Shown piece by piece: positions 18,701-26,435 of a stretch of 64,000 bases of DNA (positions are counted from its first letter, which is position 1; every line of letters begins with the position of its first letter). Both the position numbers and the translations under genes were made by a program. The notes below the pieces were generated by a model. That model saw only the letters and a list, made by a program, of their open reading frames with translations. It searched no databases and had not been told where the DNA came from. Source of the DNA: Streptomyces bungoensis (lineage in GTDB: Bacteria > Actinomycetota > Actinomycetes > Streptomycetales > Streptomycetaceae); NCBI RefSeq assembly GCF_001514215.1, contig NZ_KQ948857.1, forward strand, positions 146,953 through 210,952, given 5' to 3'.

Positions 18701-19216
18701 CGGCAGCGTGACGACGATGATCGCCGCCGACACCCAGTCCTCGGTGACGATCCACGCCAGGACGGCCACCGGGACGACCACCGCGAGTCCCAGCTGGGGA
18801 AGGTAGCGCGAGAAGTAGTCGTCGAGGGCGTCGACCCCGCGCGTGGCCAGGGTGACCAGCGAGCCGGTCCGCTGACCGCTCAGCCATCCGGGGCCCAGCC
18901 GGGCGGCACGCTCCAGCAGCCGCCTGCGCAGCTCCGACTTCACGGCCGCGCTCGCGCGATGGGCCGCTAGTTCGGTGAGCCAGGAGACGACCGACCGGCC
19001 CACCGCGACGGCTGCCAACAGCAGCAGGGGAGTGCGCAGGCCGGCGACCGACTGCCCGTGCTGGAACGCTCCGACCACGATGTCGGCGATGAGCATCGCC
19101 TGGGCGATGACCAGCCCGGCACCGATGACACCGAGACCGACCACCGCGGCCAGGAAGAGGCGGGTGGCCCGGGCGTAGCGCAGGAGACGCGGATCGATGG
19201 GTTTCACGTGAAACAT
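15707..19216 (-). CDS. cydCD: fused CydD-CydC ABC transporter for cytochrome bd assembly
   Basis: 1169 aa, two complete half-transporters in one chain. The first half (CydD) has six membrane helices, Walker A GPSGAGKST near residue 366 and signature LSAGQRQRLALARAF near 471. The second half (CydC) repeats this, with Walker A GPSGSGKTT near 955 and LSGGQGRRLALARAL near 1059. In E. coli the two are separate and move thiols/heme needed to assemble the bd oxidase. The ATG at 19216 is the chosen start; residues 2-5 (FHVK) are encoded by an exact parS site (19201-19214). The more extended frame upstream is cydB shadow. It is the last gene of the cydA-cydB-cydCD group. Confidence 0.96.
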   Translation of the reverse strand: MFHVKPIDPRLLRYARATRLFLAAVVGLGVIGAGLVIAQAMLIADIVVGAFQHGQSVAGLRTPLLLLAAVAVGRSVVSWLTELAAHRASAAVKSELRRRLLERAARLGPGWLSGQRTGSLVTLATRGVDALDDYFSRYLPQLGLAVVVPVAVLAWIVTEDWVSAAIIVVTLPLIPVFMMLIGWATQARMDRQWRLLSRLSGHFLDVVAGLPTLKVFGRAKAQAESIRRITGEYRQATMRTLRIAFLSSLALELLATLSVALVAVTIGMRLVHGDMDLYTGLVVLVLAPEAYLPLRQVGAQYHAAAEGLAAAEEIFAVLETPAPVSGTAGVPAGPVAFEGVTVRYPGRSADAVTDVSFTVEPGETVALVGPSGAGKSTLLDVLLGFVRPGAGRVRVGGADLAGADLEEWRSRIAWVPQRPHLYAGTIAENVRLARPGADDTAVRRALRDAGALEFVDALPEGAGTVLGEDGAGLSAGQRQRLALARAFLADRPVLLLDEPTAALDGATEAEVVAAVRRLAAGRTVLLVVHRPALLDVVDRVVRLEGAEAPTASPRTGPAKEPRPLDHSPVTAPGHPGHHPAEQPPAVRRNPLARVRDLAGPRRGRLVLALLLGSLALGSAVGLMATSGWLISRASQQPPVLYLMVAVTATRAFGIGRAVFRYAERLVSHDAVLRMLADTRVAVYRRLERLAPAGLRSVRRGDLLTRLVTDVDALQDYWLRWLLPAGVAVAVSTGSVAFTAWLLPEAGAALAAGLLLAGAGVPALTAAAARRTERRLAPARGELATRVTDLLTGTAELTVAGALPARSDAARQADGTLTRIASRAAAVTGLGDGLTALVSGLTVTATALLGAQAVAAGRLDGVTMAVVVLTPLAAFEAVLGLPLAVRHRQRVRRSAERVHEVLDAPEPVREPERPRQAPASPFPVVVKGLAARHPGQRREALAGLDLTLERGRRVAVVGPSGSGKTTLAQVLLRFLDPEAGSYTLAGVDARGLAGDDVRRFVGLCAQDAHLFDSSVRENLLLARKDATEDDLRDALGRARLLDWVDGLPDGLDTLVGEHGARLSGGQGRRLALARALLADFPVLVLDEPAEHLDLPTADALTADLLAATEGRTTLLITHRLAGLDAVDEVVVLEAGRVVQRGPYAELAAVDGPLRAMIRREAAAEVPAAVR
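19201..19214. other. parS site at the cydCD start codon
   Basis: Exact GTTTCACGTGAAAC. Its first base (minus strand) is the third base of the cydCD start codon, so ParB bound here would cover the ribosome entry region of the gene. A second exact site begins 25 bp away. Confidence 0.9.
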
Positions 19217-19231
19217 GCCCTTCGGCCCAGT

Positions 19232-19259
19232 GGGGTGTGTTTCACGTGAAACACACCCC
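19232..19259. other. parS site (19239-19252) inside a 28-bp perfect palindrome
   Basis: The exact parS GTTTCACGTGAAAC is extended on both sides by GGGGTGT/ACACCCC, so all 28 bases are symmetrical. The palindrome sits 7 bp downstream of the cydB stop and 16 bp upstream of the cydCD start. In RNA it would form a strong hairpin and might reduce read-through from cydAB into cydCD. Confidence 0.88.
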
Positions 19260-19266
19260 GGCGGAC

Positions 19267-20280
19267 TCAGTGAGCGGCGGCAGGGTCGGGTGCGATGTGC
19301 TGCGTGCCGATGCGCTTGCGGAACACCCAGTAGGTCCAGCCCTGATAGAGCAGTACCAAGGGCGTGGCGATGGCCGCCAGCCACGTCATGATCTTGAGGG
19401 TGTAGGGGCTCGACGAGGCGTTGCTGACCGTCAGGCTCCACTCCCCGTTGAGCGTGGACGGCATGACGTTCGGGAAGAGCGACAGGAAGAGCATTGCCAC
19501 GGCCGCCACGATGGTCACGCCGGACAGGGCGAACGACCAGCCCTCGCGCCCCGCCTGGTTGGCCACCAGAGCGGCGACGAGCGCGGCGACGGCCACCACG
19601 AGGGCCACCAGGCTCTTGCCGTCCCCGCTGTCGGCCTGCGTCCACAGCAGGAACCCGAGCGCCAGGACGGCCGTGACGAGACCGACCCGCAGGGCCAGCC
19701 TGCGCGCCCTCAGCCGGATGTCCCCGAGGGTCTTCAGCGCCGTGAACACCGCCCCGTGGAAGGTGAACAGCGTGAGCGTCACCAGGCCACCGAGCAGGGC
19801 GTAGGGGTTGAGCAGGTCACCCAGGCTGCCGACGTACTCGAAGTTCCGGTCGATCTTCACGCCCCGCACGATGTTCCCGAAGGCCACGCCCCACAGGAAC
19901 GCCGGGAGGAGCGAGGTCCAGAAGATGGCCGTCTCCCAGTTGCGCTGCCATTTGTCCTCCGGACGCTTGGCCCGGTACTCGAAGGCGACGCCCCGGACGA
20001 TCAGGCAGACCAGGATGACGAGCAGCGGCAGGTAGAAGCCGGAGAAGAGGGTGGCGTACCACTCCGGGAAGGCGGCGAAGGTCGCGCCGCCCGCCGTGAG
20101 CAGCCACACCTCGTTGCCGTCCCAGACGGGCCCGATCGTGTTGATCAGCACCCGGCGTTCGGCCCTGTTCCGGGCCAGCAGCTTGGTGAGGATGCCGACA
20201 CCGAAGTCGAAGCCCTCGAGGAAGAAGTAGCCGGTCCACAGGACGGCGATCAGGACGAACCAGACGTCGTGAAGATGCAT
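19267..20280 (-). CDS. cydB: cytochrome bd ubiquinol/menaquinol oxidase subunit II
   Basis: 337 aa membrane protein with about nine helices. The start MHLHDVWFVLIAVLWTGYFFLEGFDFGVGIL and the following GPVWDGNEVWLLTAGGATFAAFP stretch are the hallmark of CydB. Together with CydA it forms the high-affinity, non-pumping terminal oxidase used at low oxygen. It starts 15 bp after the cydA stop. A palindromic parS follows its stop codon. Confidence 0.97.
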   Translation of the reverse strand: MHLHDVWFVLIAVLWTGYFFLEGFDFGVGILTKLLARNRAERRVLINTIGPVWDGNEVWLLTAGGATFAAFPEWYATLFSGFYLPLLVILVCLIVRGVAFEYRAKRPEDKWQRNWETAIFWTSLLPAFLWGVAFGNIVRGVKIDRNFEYVGSLGDLLNPYALLGGLVTLTLFTFHGAVFTALKTLGDIRLRARRLALRVGLVTAVLALGFLLWTQADSGDGKSLVALVVAVAALVAALVANQAGREGWSFALSGVTIVAAVAMLFLSLFPNVMPSTLNGEWSLTVSNASSSPYTLKIMTWLAAIATPLVLLYQGWTYWVFRKRIGTQHIAPDPAAAH

Positions 20281-20295
20281 GACTGTTCCCTCGGC

Positions 20296-21804
20296 CTAGT
20301 ACGAGAAGGCCATCGGCTTGTCGGCGTCACGGGTGTCGCCGCCGATCTTCGTGGGCGGGTTGAGGTCGTCCTCGGTCAGCTCGGGCGGGCCGGCCTTGAC
20401 GTACTTCACGAGCAGCCGGACCTCGATGACGGCGAGGATGGCGTACAGCGCGGTCAGGACGATCATCGAGGTGAGGACCTCGCCCTGGGAGACACCGGGG
20501 GAGACCGCGTCCCGCGTCCGCAGCACGCCGTAGACGACCCAGGGCTGGCGGCCCATCTCGGTGAAGATCCAGCCCCAGGAGTTGGCGATCAGCGGGAAGG
20601 CCAGGGTCCACACCGCGATGCGCCAGTACCAGGCGGTGAGCTTCGGGCTGAGCGCCTTGCCCCTGAACAGGACCAGGTGCGGCACTTCGTCGTCGGCGAC
20701 CCGCAGGTGGTGCGGCAGCATGAACTTCTTGCGGGTCAGCCAGAGACCGGCGAGGCCGATGGCCGTGGAGGCCATACCGAAGCCGATCATCCAGCGGAAG
20801 CCCCAGAAGGTGACCGGGATGTTGGGCCGGTAGTCGCCGGGCCCGAACTTCTGCTGCTCGGCCTTGTTCACGTCGTTGATGCCGGGCACGTAGGAGGAGA
20901 AGTTGTCGTTGGCCAGGAAGGACAGCAGGCCCGGGACCTCGATGGCCACGCTGTTGTGGCCCTTCTCGACGTCGCCGTAGGCGAAGACCGAGAAGGGTGC
21001 CGGCTCCTGCCCGTCCCACAGGGCCTCGGCGGCCGCCATCTTCATGGGCTGCTGCTTGAACATGACCTTGCCGAGCACGTCTCCGCTGACCGCGGTGAGC
21101 AGGCCGGCGATGACCACGGTGATCAGGCCGAGCCGCAGCGAGGTCTTCATCTCCCGGATGTGCTTCTTGCGGGCCAGGTGGTAGGCGGCTATGCCCACCA
21201 TGAAGGCGCCGCCGGTCAGGAAGGCCGCGGAGAGGGTGTGGAAGGCCTGGCTGAGCGCGGTGTTCTGGGTCAGCACGGCGAGGAAGTCGGTCAGCTCGGC
21301 ACGGCCCTTGGCCTTGTCGATCTTGTAGCCGACGGGGTGCTGCATCCAGGAGTTGGCGGCGAGGATGAAGTACGCCGACAGGATCGTGCCGAGTGCCACC
21401 ATCCAGATGCAGGCCAGGTGGATCCTCTTCGGTAGCTTGTCCCAGCCGAAGATCCACAGGCCGATGAAGGTGGACTCGAAGAAGAACGCGATCAGGGCCT
21501 CGAAGGCGAGCGGGGCGCCGAAGATGTCGCCGACGAAGCGCGAGTAGTCCGACCAGTTCATGCCGAACTGGAACTCCTGCACGATGCCGGTGACCACACC
21601 CATCGCGATGTTGATCAGGAAGAGCTTGCCCCAGAACTTCGTCGCCTTGAGGTACTTCTCCTTCTCCGTGCGCACCCAGGCGGTCTGCAGTCCGGCCGTG
21701 AGCGCGGCCAGGGAGATCGTCAGGGGGACGAACAGGAAGTGGTAGACGGTGGTGATGCCGAACTGCCAGCGCGCCAGTGTCTCCGGCGCCAAAGCCAAGT
21801 CCAC
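20296..21804 (-). CDS. cydA: cytochrome bd ubiquinol/menaquinol oxidase subunit I
   Basis: 502 aa. It carries the hemes of the bd oxidase. ARWQFGITTVYHFLFVPLTISLA holds the His ligand near residue 22. GRQPWVVYGVLRTRDAVSPGVS is the conserved family motif close to heme d and the quinol site. The Q-loop is of the short type. It is the first gene of the group; upstream lies a perfect Rex-type operator (21884-21899), so expression is probably set by the NADH/NAD+ ratio. Confidence 0.97.
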   Translation of the reverse strand: MDLALAPETLARWQFGITTVYHFLFVPLTISLAALTAGLQTAWVRTEKEKYLKATKFWGKLFLINIAMGVVTGIVQEFQFGMNWSDYSRFVGDIFGAPLAFEALIAFFFESTFIGLWIFGWDKLPKRIHLACIWMVALGTILSAYFILAANSWMQHPVGYKIDKAKGRAELTDFLAVLTQNTALSQAFHTLSAAFLTGGAFMVGIAAYHLARKKHIREMKTSLRLGLITVVIAGLLTAVSGDVLGKVMFKQQPMKMAAAEALWDGQEPAPFSVFAYGDVEKGHNSVAIEVPGLLSFLANDNFSSYVPGINDVNKAEQQKFGPGDYRPNIPVTFWGFRWMIGFGMASTAIGLAGLWLTRKKFMLPHHLRVADDEVPHLVLFRGKALSPKLTAWYWRIAVWTLAFPLIANSWGWIFTEMGRQPWVVYGVLRTRDAVSPGVSQGEVLTSMIVLTALYAILAVIEVRLLVKYVKAGPPELTEDDLNPPTKIGGDTRDADKPMAFSY

Positions 21805-21883
21805 GTCGTCAGCTCCTTACATCGCCGCGGCGGCGGCACTTTGCCCCTTTTGTTGCGCACATACGGAGCAACCGGGACGCGCT

Positions 21884-21899
21884 TGTGAAAGCGTTCACA
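21884..21899. promoter_or_regulatory. Rex operator (ROP) before cydA
   Basis: TGTGAAAGCGTTCACA is a symmetric TGTGAA-N4-TTCACA site, matching the published S. coelicolor Rex operator type. Rex releases DNA when NADH is high, and the cyd operon is a known target. The site lies 80 bp before the cydA start and follows the minus-strand -10-like CATAAT (21911-21916), so bound Rex would block transcription start. Confidence 0.88.
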
Positions 21900-21985
21900 T
21901 TCACAAGCCATTATGACGCACTGATTTTCAGCCTGGTAGGGCGGGGTGGCCCTACCGCTGTGACCTTCACGACCCCGAACGCGAG

Positions 21986-22020
21986 CCGGCCGGTGAGCGG
22001 GACCACCGCTCACCGGCCGG
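21986..22020 (-). terminator. strong hairpin downstream of the hisC-like gene
   Basis: Arms CCGGCCGGTGAGCGG (21986-22000) and CCGCTCACCGGCCGG (22006-22020) pair perfectly over 15 bp with a 5-base loop. It lies 43 bp after the aminotransferase stop. There is no U-tract, as is usual for Streptomyces terminators. Confidence 0.75.
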
Positions 22021-22062
22021 GACACCTGGACGCCGGGCGGGACCCCGCTCGGCGCACCGGAG

Positions 22063-23142
22063 CTACAGCTCCTTGCGGAATCCTTCCGCCGCCTTGAGGA
22101 AGATGTCGTTCGCCTCGGTCTCCCCGACCGTCACCCGCACGCCCTCGCCCGGGAACGGCCGGACCACCACCCCGTGCTGCTCACAGGCCGCCGCGAACGC
22201 CATCGTGCGCTCCCCCAGCCGCAGCCACACGAAGTTGGCCTGGGTCTCCGGCACGGTCCAGCCCTGGGCGCGCAGCGCGTCGACCACCCGGTTGCGCTCG
22301 CACACCAGGGAGCCGACCCGGCCCAGCAGCTCGTCCTCGGCGCGCAGCGAGGCGACCGCCGCCTCCTGCGCGAGCTGGCTGACGCCGAAGGGCACGGCCG
22401 TCTTGCGCAGCGCCGCCGCCACCGGGTCGTGGGCGATCGCGAAGCCGACCCGCAGCCCCGCCAGCCCGTACGCCTTGGAGAACGTGCGCAGGACGCAGAC
22501 GTTGGGCCGGTCCCGGTACAGCTCCACGCCGTCGGGCACCTCGGGGTCGCGGATGAACTCCCGGTAGGCCTCGTCCAGCACCACCAGGACATCGCCGGGG
22601 ACCCGGTCGAGGAACCGCTCGAGCTCCGCCCGGCGCACCACCGTGCCGGTCGGGTTGTTGGGGTTGCAGACGAAGATCAGTCGCGTCCGGTCCGTGATCG
22701 CGTCCGCCATCGCGTCCAGGTCGTGCACGTCCCCCTCGGTGAGCGGCACCTGCACCGACCGGGCACCGCTGATCTGCGCGATGATCGGGTACGCCTCGAA
22801 GGACCGCCAGGCGTAGATCACCTCGTCGCCGGGCCCGCTGGTGGCCTGGACCAGCTGCTGGGCGACCCCCACCGAGCCGGTGCCGGTGGCCAGGTGGGAG
22901 ACCGGGACGCCGAAGCGCTCCGACAGCTCGTCCATCAGCCCGGTGCAGGCCATGTCCGGGTAGCGGTTGAAGTTGCAGGCGGCCGCCGTCACGCTCTCCA
23001 TCACGCCGGGCAGCGGCGGATAGGGGTTCTCGTTGGAGGACAGCTTGTAGGCGACCGGCCCGCCGGCCGCGGCGGGCCGGCCCGGCTTGTAGGTGGGAAT
23101 ACCCTCCAGCTCGGCGCGCAGCTTGGGGCTCGTCTCGCTCAC
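22063..23142 (-). CDS. hisC: histidinol-phosphate / aromatic amino acid aminotransferase
   Basis: 359 aa from a GTG at 23142 with GAGGAGG upstream. It is a fold-type I PLP enzyme. KLSSNENPYPPLPGV opens the family, FVCNPNNPTGTVV holds the Asn contact, LDEAYREF follows, and the PLP lysine is in RTFSKAYGLAGLRVG. The gene is normally called hisC in annotations. However, it is not in a his operon, and related actinobacterial genes (Pat of mycobacteria) act as phenylalanine aminotransferases. With pheA in the same window, a role in the last step of phenylalanine or tyrosine synthesis is as likely. Confidence 0.9.
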   Translation of the reverse strand: MSETSPKLRAELEGIPTYKPGRPAAAGGPVAYKLSSNENPYPPLPGVMESVTAAACNFNRYPDMACTGLMDELSERFGVPVSHLATGTGSVGVAQQLVQATSGPGDEVIYAWRSFEAYPIIAQISGARSVQVPLTEGDVHDLDAMADAITDRTRLIFVCNPNNPTGTVVRRAELERFLDRVPGDVLVVLDEAYREFIRDPEVPDGVELYRDRPNVCVLRTFSKAYGLAGLRVGFAIAHDPVAAALRKTAVPFGVSQLAQEAAVASLRAEDELLGRVGSLVCERNRVVDALRAQGWTVPETQANFVWLRLGERTMAFAAACEQHGVVVRPFPGEGVRVTVGETEANDIFLKAAEGFRKEL

Positions 23143-23572
23143 CGCAGTCCTCCTCGCGACCACCGGCGGACCGTCGACGCCGCCGGCTTCCAATACTGCT
23201 CACCTTAAGAGGATTCGGCGCCGCTGCGTACAGGTCGGGGACGGCGAGAGGCGAACCTCATCCCGAGCCACCGGCATCAAGGTCATCGTCGTACGAAGGC
23301 GTACGTATCGGGGGGCGCGCCGTACATATATCTACGCGCCGGTAGCTCACGCCGTGGCGCGCATCCCTCGTGCAGGTGAGTTGAGACCTCTTCGATACCT
23401 CGGGCAGTTGGCAGGTACGTGTGGGTCGACACGTCACGTCCTGACGTTGGATCGTTCAACTACCATGCTTTCAAAGGTAGTTGGGTGCCAACGACCATGC
23501 AGAAACGTGCCTGTCAACGCGTGCATATGCGTCCGCCCTACCCCACCGCATGAGCCCTACTATCGGCTCGCC
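23143..23572. other. 430-bp divergent promoter region between aminotransferase and LacI genes
   Basis: No gene is supported here. It is less GC-rich than the flanks. It contains GTACGaaggCGTAC (23291-23304) and an 8-bp inverted repeat CAACTACC / GGTAGTTG (23457-23464 and 23476-23483). Either could be an operator for the LacI-type regulator next to it. Assignment is a guess. Confidence 0.4.
23558..23563 (+). promoter_or_regulatory. -10 hexamer before the LacI gene
   Basis: TACTAT lies nine bases before the ATG at 23573, and no ribosome-binding sequence separates them, so the mRNA may be leaderless or nearly so. Confidence 0.5.
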
Positions 23573-24685
23573 ATGACAGCAGCAGGGAAGCACCAGGTGA
23601 GCCGCGCGGAAACCTCACGTCGAGGCAGCCGGCCGGGCCGGGCGGGCATCAGAGACGTGGCCGCCGCCGCCGGGGTCTCCATCACGACCGTCTCCGACGC
23701 CCTCAACGGCAAGGGCCGGCTCCCGGACGCCACCCGGCGCCATGTCCGCGAGGTCGCCGACCGGCTGGGGTACCGTCCCTCGGCCGCCGCCCGCACCCTC
23801 CGTACCGGCAAGTCCGGACTCATCGGCCTGACCGTGACCACGTACGGGGATGAACCTTTCACCTTCACCGAGTTCGCGTACTTCGCCGAGATGGCCCGGG
23901 CCGCCACCTCGGCGGCGCTCGCCCGCGGCTACGCCCTGGTGATCCTGCCCGCGACCTCCCGCCACGACGTGTGGTCCAACGTCGCCCTCGACGGCACCGT
24001 CGTCATCGACCCCTCCGACCAGGACCCGGTCGTCAGCGAACTCGTCCGCCAGGGGCTGCCGGTCGTCTCCGACGGGCGGCCGGCCGGCTCGCTCCCCGTC
24101 ACCGCCTGGGTCGACAACGACCACGAGACCGCCGTCCTCGACATCCTCGACCACCTCGCCGCCGCCGGCGCCCGCCGGATCGGGCTGCTCACGGGCACGA
24201 CGACGGACACGTACACCCATCTGTCGACCACCGCCTACCTGCGCTGGTGCGAGCGCGTCGGCCAGGACCCGGTGTACGAGGCCTATCCGGCGCACGACCC
24301 GTGCGCGGGCGCCGTGGCCGCCGACCGGCTGCTCGCCCGGCCCGACCGCCCGGACGCCGTCTACGGCCTCTTCGACCCCAACGGCACCGACCTGCTCGCC
24401 GCCGCCCGCCGCTACGGACTGCGCGTGCCCGACGACCTGCTGCTGGTGTGCTGCAGCGAGTCCACGGTGTACGCCAACACCGAGCCGCCCATCACCACGC
24501 TCTCCCTGAAACCGCGCCGGATCGGCACGGCGGTGGTCCAGCTCCTCATCGACGCCATCGAGGGGGTCGAGTCGGAGCAGCCCGTCGAGCAGGTGATACC
24601 GACCGAGCTGATCGTGCGCACCTCGTCCCAGCGACGCCCCCCGCGCACCACCGTCAGCCCGCCGCGCGCCCCGGAGAAGGGGTAG
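23573..24685 (+). CDS. LacI-family transcriptional regulator
   Basis: 370 aa from ATG 23573. The DNA-binding domain is clear: GIRDVAAAAGVSITTVSDALNGKGRLPDATRRHV, then the hinge region GYRPSAAARTLRTGKSGLIGLT. The rest is a periplasmic-binding-protein-like sugar/effector domain, with GTVVIDPSD, GARRIGLLTG and AVYGLFDPNG. LacI proteins repress genes until a small ligand binds. No sugar operon is adjacent, so the target and ligand are unknown. The inverted repeats in the upstream 430 bp may be its own operator. The gene stands alone, divergent from the aminotransferase. Confidence 0.93.
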   Translation: MTAAGKHQVSRAETSRRGSRPGRAGIRDVAAAAGVSITTVSDALNGKGRLPDATRRHVREVADRLGYRPSAAARTLRTGKSGLIGLTVTTYGDEPFTFTEFAYFAEMARAATSAALARGYALVILPATSRHDVWSNVALDGTVVIDPSDQDPVVSELVRQGLPVVSDGRPAGSLPVTAWVDNDHETAVLDILDHLAAAGARRIGLLTGTTTDTYTHLSTTAYLRWCERVGQDPVYEAYPAHDPCAGAVAADRLLARPDRPDAVYGLFDPNGTDLLAAARRYGLRVPDDLLLVCCSESTVYANTEPPITTLSLKPRRIGTAVVQLLIDAIEGVESEQPVEQVIPTELIVRTSSQRRPPRTTVSPPRAPEKG

Positions 24686-25169
24686 CCGGCGAAGTTCCGG
24701 CGGACGGCACGCCCACCGGAAACGTGCGGCTCCGCCCACCGGACGCGTGCGGCTCCGCCCACGGACCCGACGGGACGCCCGCCCGAAGCAGGCCGGACCG
24801 CGCGCGCCCGCTTGTCGGCCTGCCTGCCGAGCCCGGCCGGACCACCCACCGCAGGCTCCCTGCCGGGCCGCGGCGGGCCCTGCGCACGACCTGGCCGGGC
24901 CGCACCCGCGGCTCGCACCGGGCGGTTTGCCTCAGCCGAACGGGTCGGCCGACCGGGGGACCGCACGACCGGCCCGGGACCGGCGGCCGGCCCAACTGCG
25001 GCCCAAACGGGGCGAAAGCCGCGACGAACCGGAGTACTGCTCCGATTCACCACCCCTGGGTCATCACACGGCGCGACGCGCATTCCTATGATGGGCCCAC
25101 GACACCGCGGGCCGCTGCGACCAGGCAGTCCGATGCGGTGCAGATGCGGCGCGATGGTGGAGGGGTCTG
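24686..25169. other. 484-bp GC-rich gene-free region
   Basis: Open frames here on both strands are Pro/Arg/Ala-rich and have no family features, so I see no gene. A 17-base unit CGTGCGGCTCCGCCCAC occurs twice, at 24723-24739 and 24746-24762. The last 80 bp hold the promoter of the metallophosphoesterase gene. Confidence 0.55.
25087..25092 (+). promoter_or_regulatory. -10 hexamer of the metallophosphoesterase promoter
   Basis: TATGAT, a good -10 in a very GC-rich setting, lies 77 bp before the start codon. The -35 side (around 25064) is not a clear match. Confidence 0.45.
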
Positions 25170-26249
25170 ATGACTCAGGGGGCCGGTCAGGGACCCGAGG
25201 CGGAGCGGACGGCGACGTTGCGCGACTTCCGGGTGCCCGCGTACGTCCACGAGACCGGTCCGTACGTCCACACCCACCCCGGCGACACCGTCCCGCCCCT
25301 GGCCGAGGACCACCCCGACGGCTACACGCCCACCCAGCGCGACCTGCCCGTCATCAACCGCGGCGACACCGTCCAGGTCCCCGTCGAACCGGCCCCCGCG
25401 GCGACCGCGGTCCCCCAGTCGGCCGCCGGGCCCGGACCGCTGTACGTCGTCGGCGACGTCCACGGCTACCTCGACGAACTGATGGCCGCCCTGCGGGAGA
25501 AGGGCCTGGTTGACGCCTCCGGCCAGTGGTGCGCCGGCACCGCCCGGCTGTGGTTCCTCGGCGACTTCACCGACCGCGGCCCGGACGGCATCGGCGTCAT
25601 CGACCTGGTGATGCGGCTGTCCGCCGAGGCCGCCGCGGCCGGCGGCTACTGCAAGGCCCTCATGGGCAACCACGAACTGCTGCTGCTCGGCGCCAAGCGG
25701 TTCGGGGACACCCCGGTCAACTCCGGCGCCGGCACCGCCACCTTCCAGGCCGCCTGGCTGCTCAACGGCGGGCAGAAGACCGACATGGACCGCCTGCAGG
25801 ACCATCACCTGCAGTGGATGGCCCGCCTCGACGCCGTCGAGGAGGTCGACGGGTACCTGCTCGTACACTCGGACACCACCGCCTACCTCGACTACGGCGA
25901 CTCGATCGAGGCGGTCAACGACACCGTCCGCGAGACCCTCACCCGCAACGACGCGGACGAGTGCTGGGACCTGTTCCGCAAGTTCACCAAACGCTTCTCC
26001 TTCCGCGACGAGGGCGGCGCCGATGCCGTGCGCTCCCTCCTCGATACGTATGGCGGCACCCGCGTCGTTCACGGTCACAGCCCCATCCCCTACCTGCTCG
26101 GCGAAGTCGGCTCCGAGGACGGCGAGGAGGGCGGCGGACCCGTCGTCGAGGGACCGCACGTCTACGCCGACGGACTCGCCATCGCCATGGACGGCGGCGT
26201 GACCATGGCCGGAAAGCTACTGGTCCATCAACTTCCGCTCGGCGACTGA
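25170..26249 (+). CDS. calcineurin-like metallophosphoesterase
   Basis: 359 aa; the ATG is preceded by GGAGGGG. After a ~90-residue N-terminal part comes the metal-binding set: GDVHGYLDEL, GDFTDRGPDG, GNHELLLLG, then VHSDTT and VHGHSPIPYL. These Asp/His/Asn motifs bind two metal ions and cut phosphoesters. The order and spacing are like protein phosphatase or diadenosine-tetraphosphatase relatives. No signal peptide, so cytoplasmic. Substrate unknown; regulation probably through the TATGAT promoter at 25087. Confidence 0.9.
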   Translation: MTQGAGQGPEAERTATLRDFRVPAYVHETGPYVHTHPGDTVPPLAEDHPDGYTPTQRDLPVINRGDTVQVPVEPAPAATAVPQSAAGPGPLYVVGDVHGYLDELMAALREKGLVDASGQWCAGTARLWFLGDFTDRGPDGIGVIDLVMRLSAEAAAAGGYCKALMGNHELLLLGAKRFGDTPVNSGAGTATFQAAWLLNGGQKTDMDRLQDHHLQWMARLDAVEEVDGYLLVHSDTTAYLDYGDSIEAVNDTVRETLTRNDADECWDLFRKFTKRFSFRDEGGADAVRSLLDTYGGTRVVHGHSPIPYLLGEVGSEDGEEGGGPVVEGPHVYADGLAIAMDGGVTMAGKLLVHQLPLGD

Positions 26250-26435
26250 GCCTTCGCGAGACCCCGCATCCCCGTCGTCCGGGCGCAGGTGGGCAGGCAA
26301 TTTCCGGCAACCCCCTGTCACCGTGTGCCGTAACGGCTCTACCATCGGCGTATCCGTAGCAGGCTCCCCTCCGTTTCTGCCCGACGGCTCGCCGGCGTGC
26401 GAGCCCCCAGCCCTACGGAGCATCGGGGGATGCAC

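Noticed and set aside
19237..21435. 732-codon open frame opposite cydAB
   Set aside because: It is an antisense shadow; CydA and CydB are unmistakable on the other strand.
23457..23483. CAACTACC/GGTAGTTG hairpin as a riboswitch or terminator
   Set aside because: No conserved riboswitch features, and it lies in a divergent promoter gap; kept only as a possible operator.
24723..24762. Twice-repeated 17-base unit as a possible CRISPR or repeat array
   Set aside because: Only two units, 6 bases apart, GC-rich; no spacers or cas genes.
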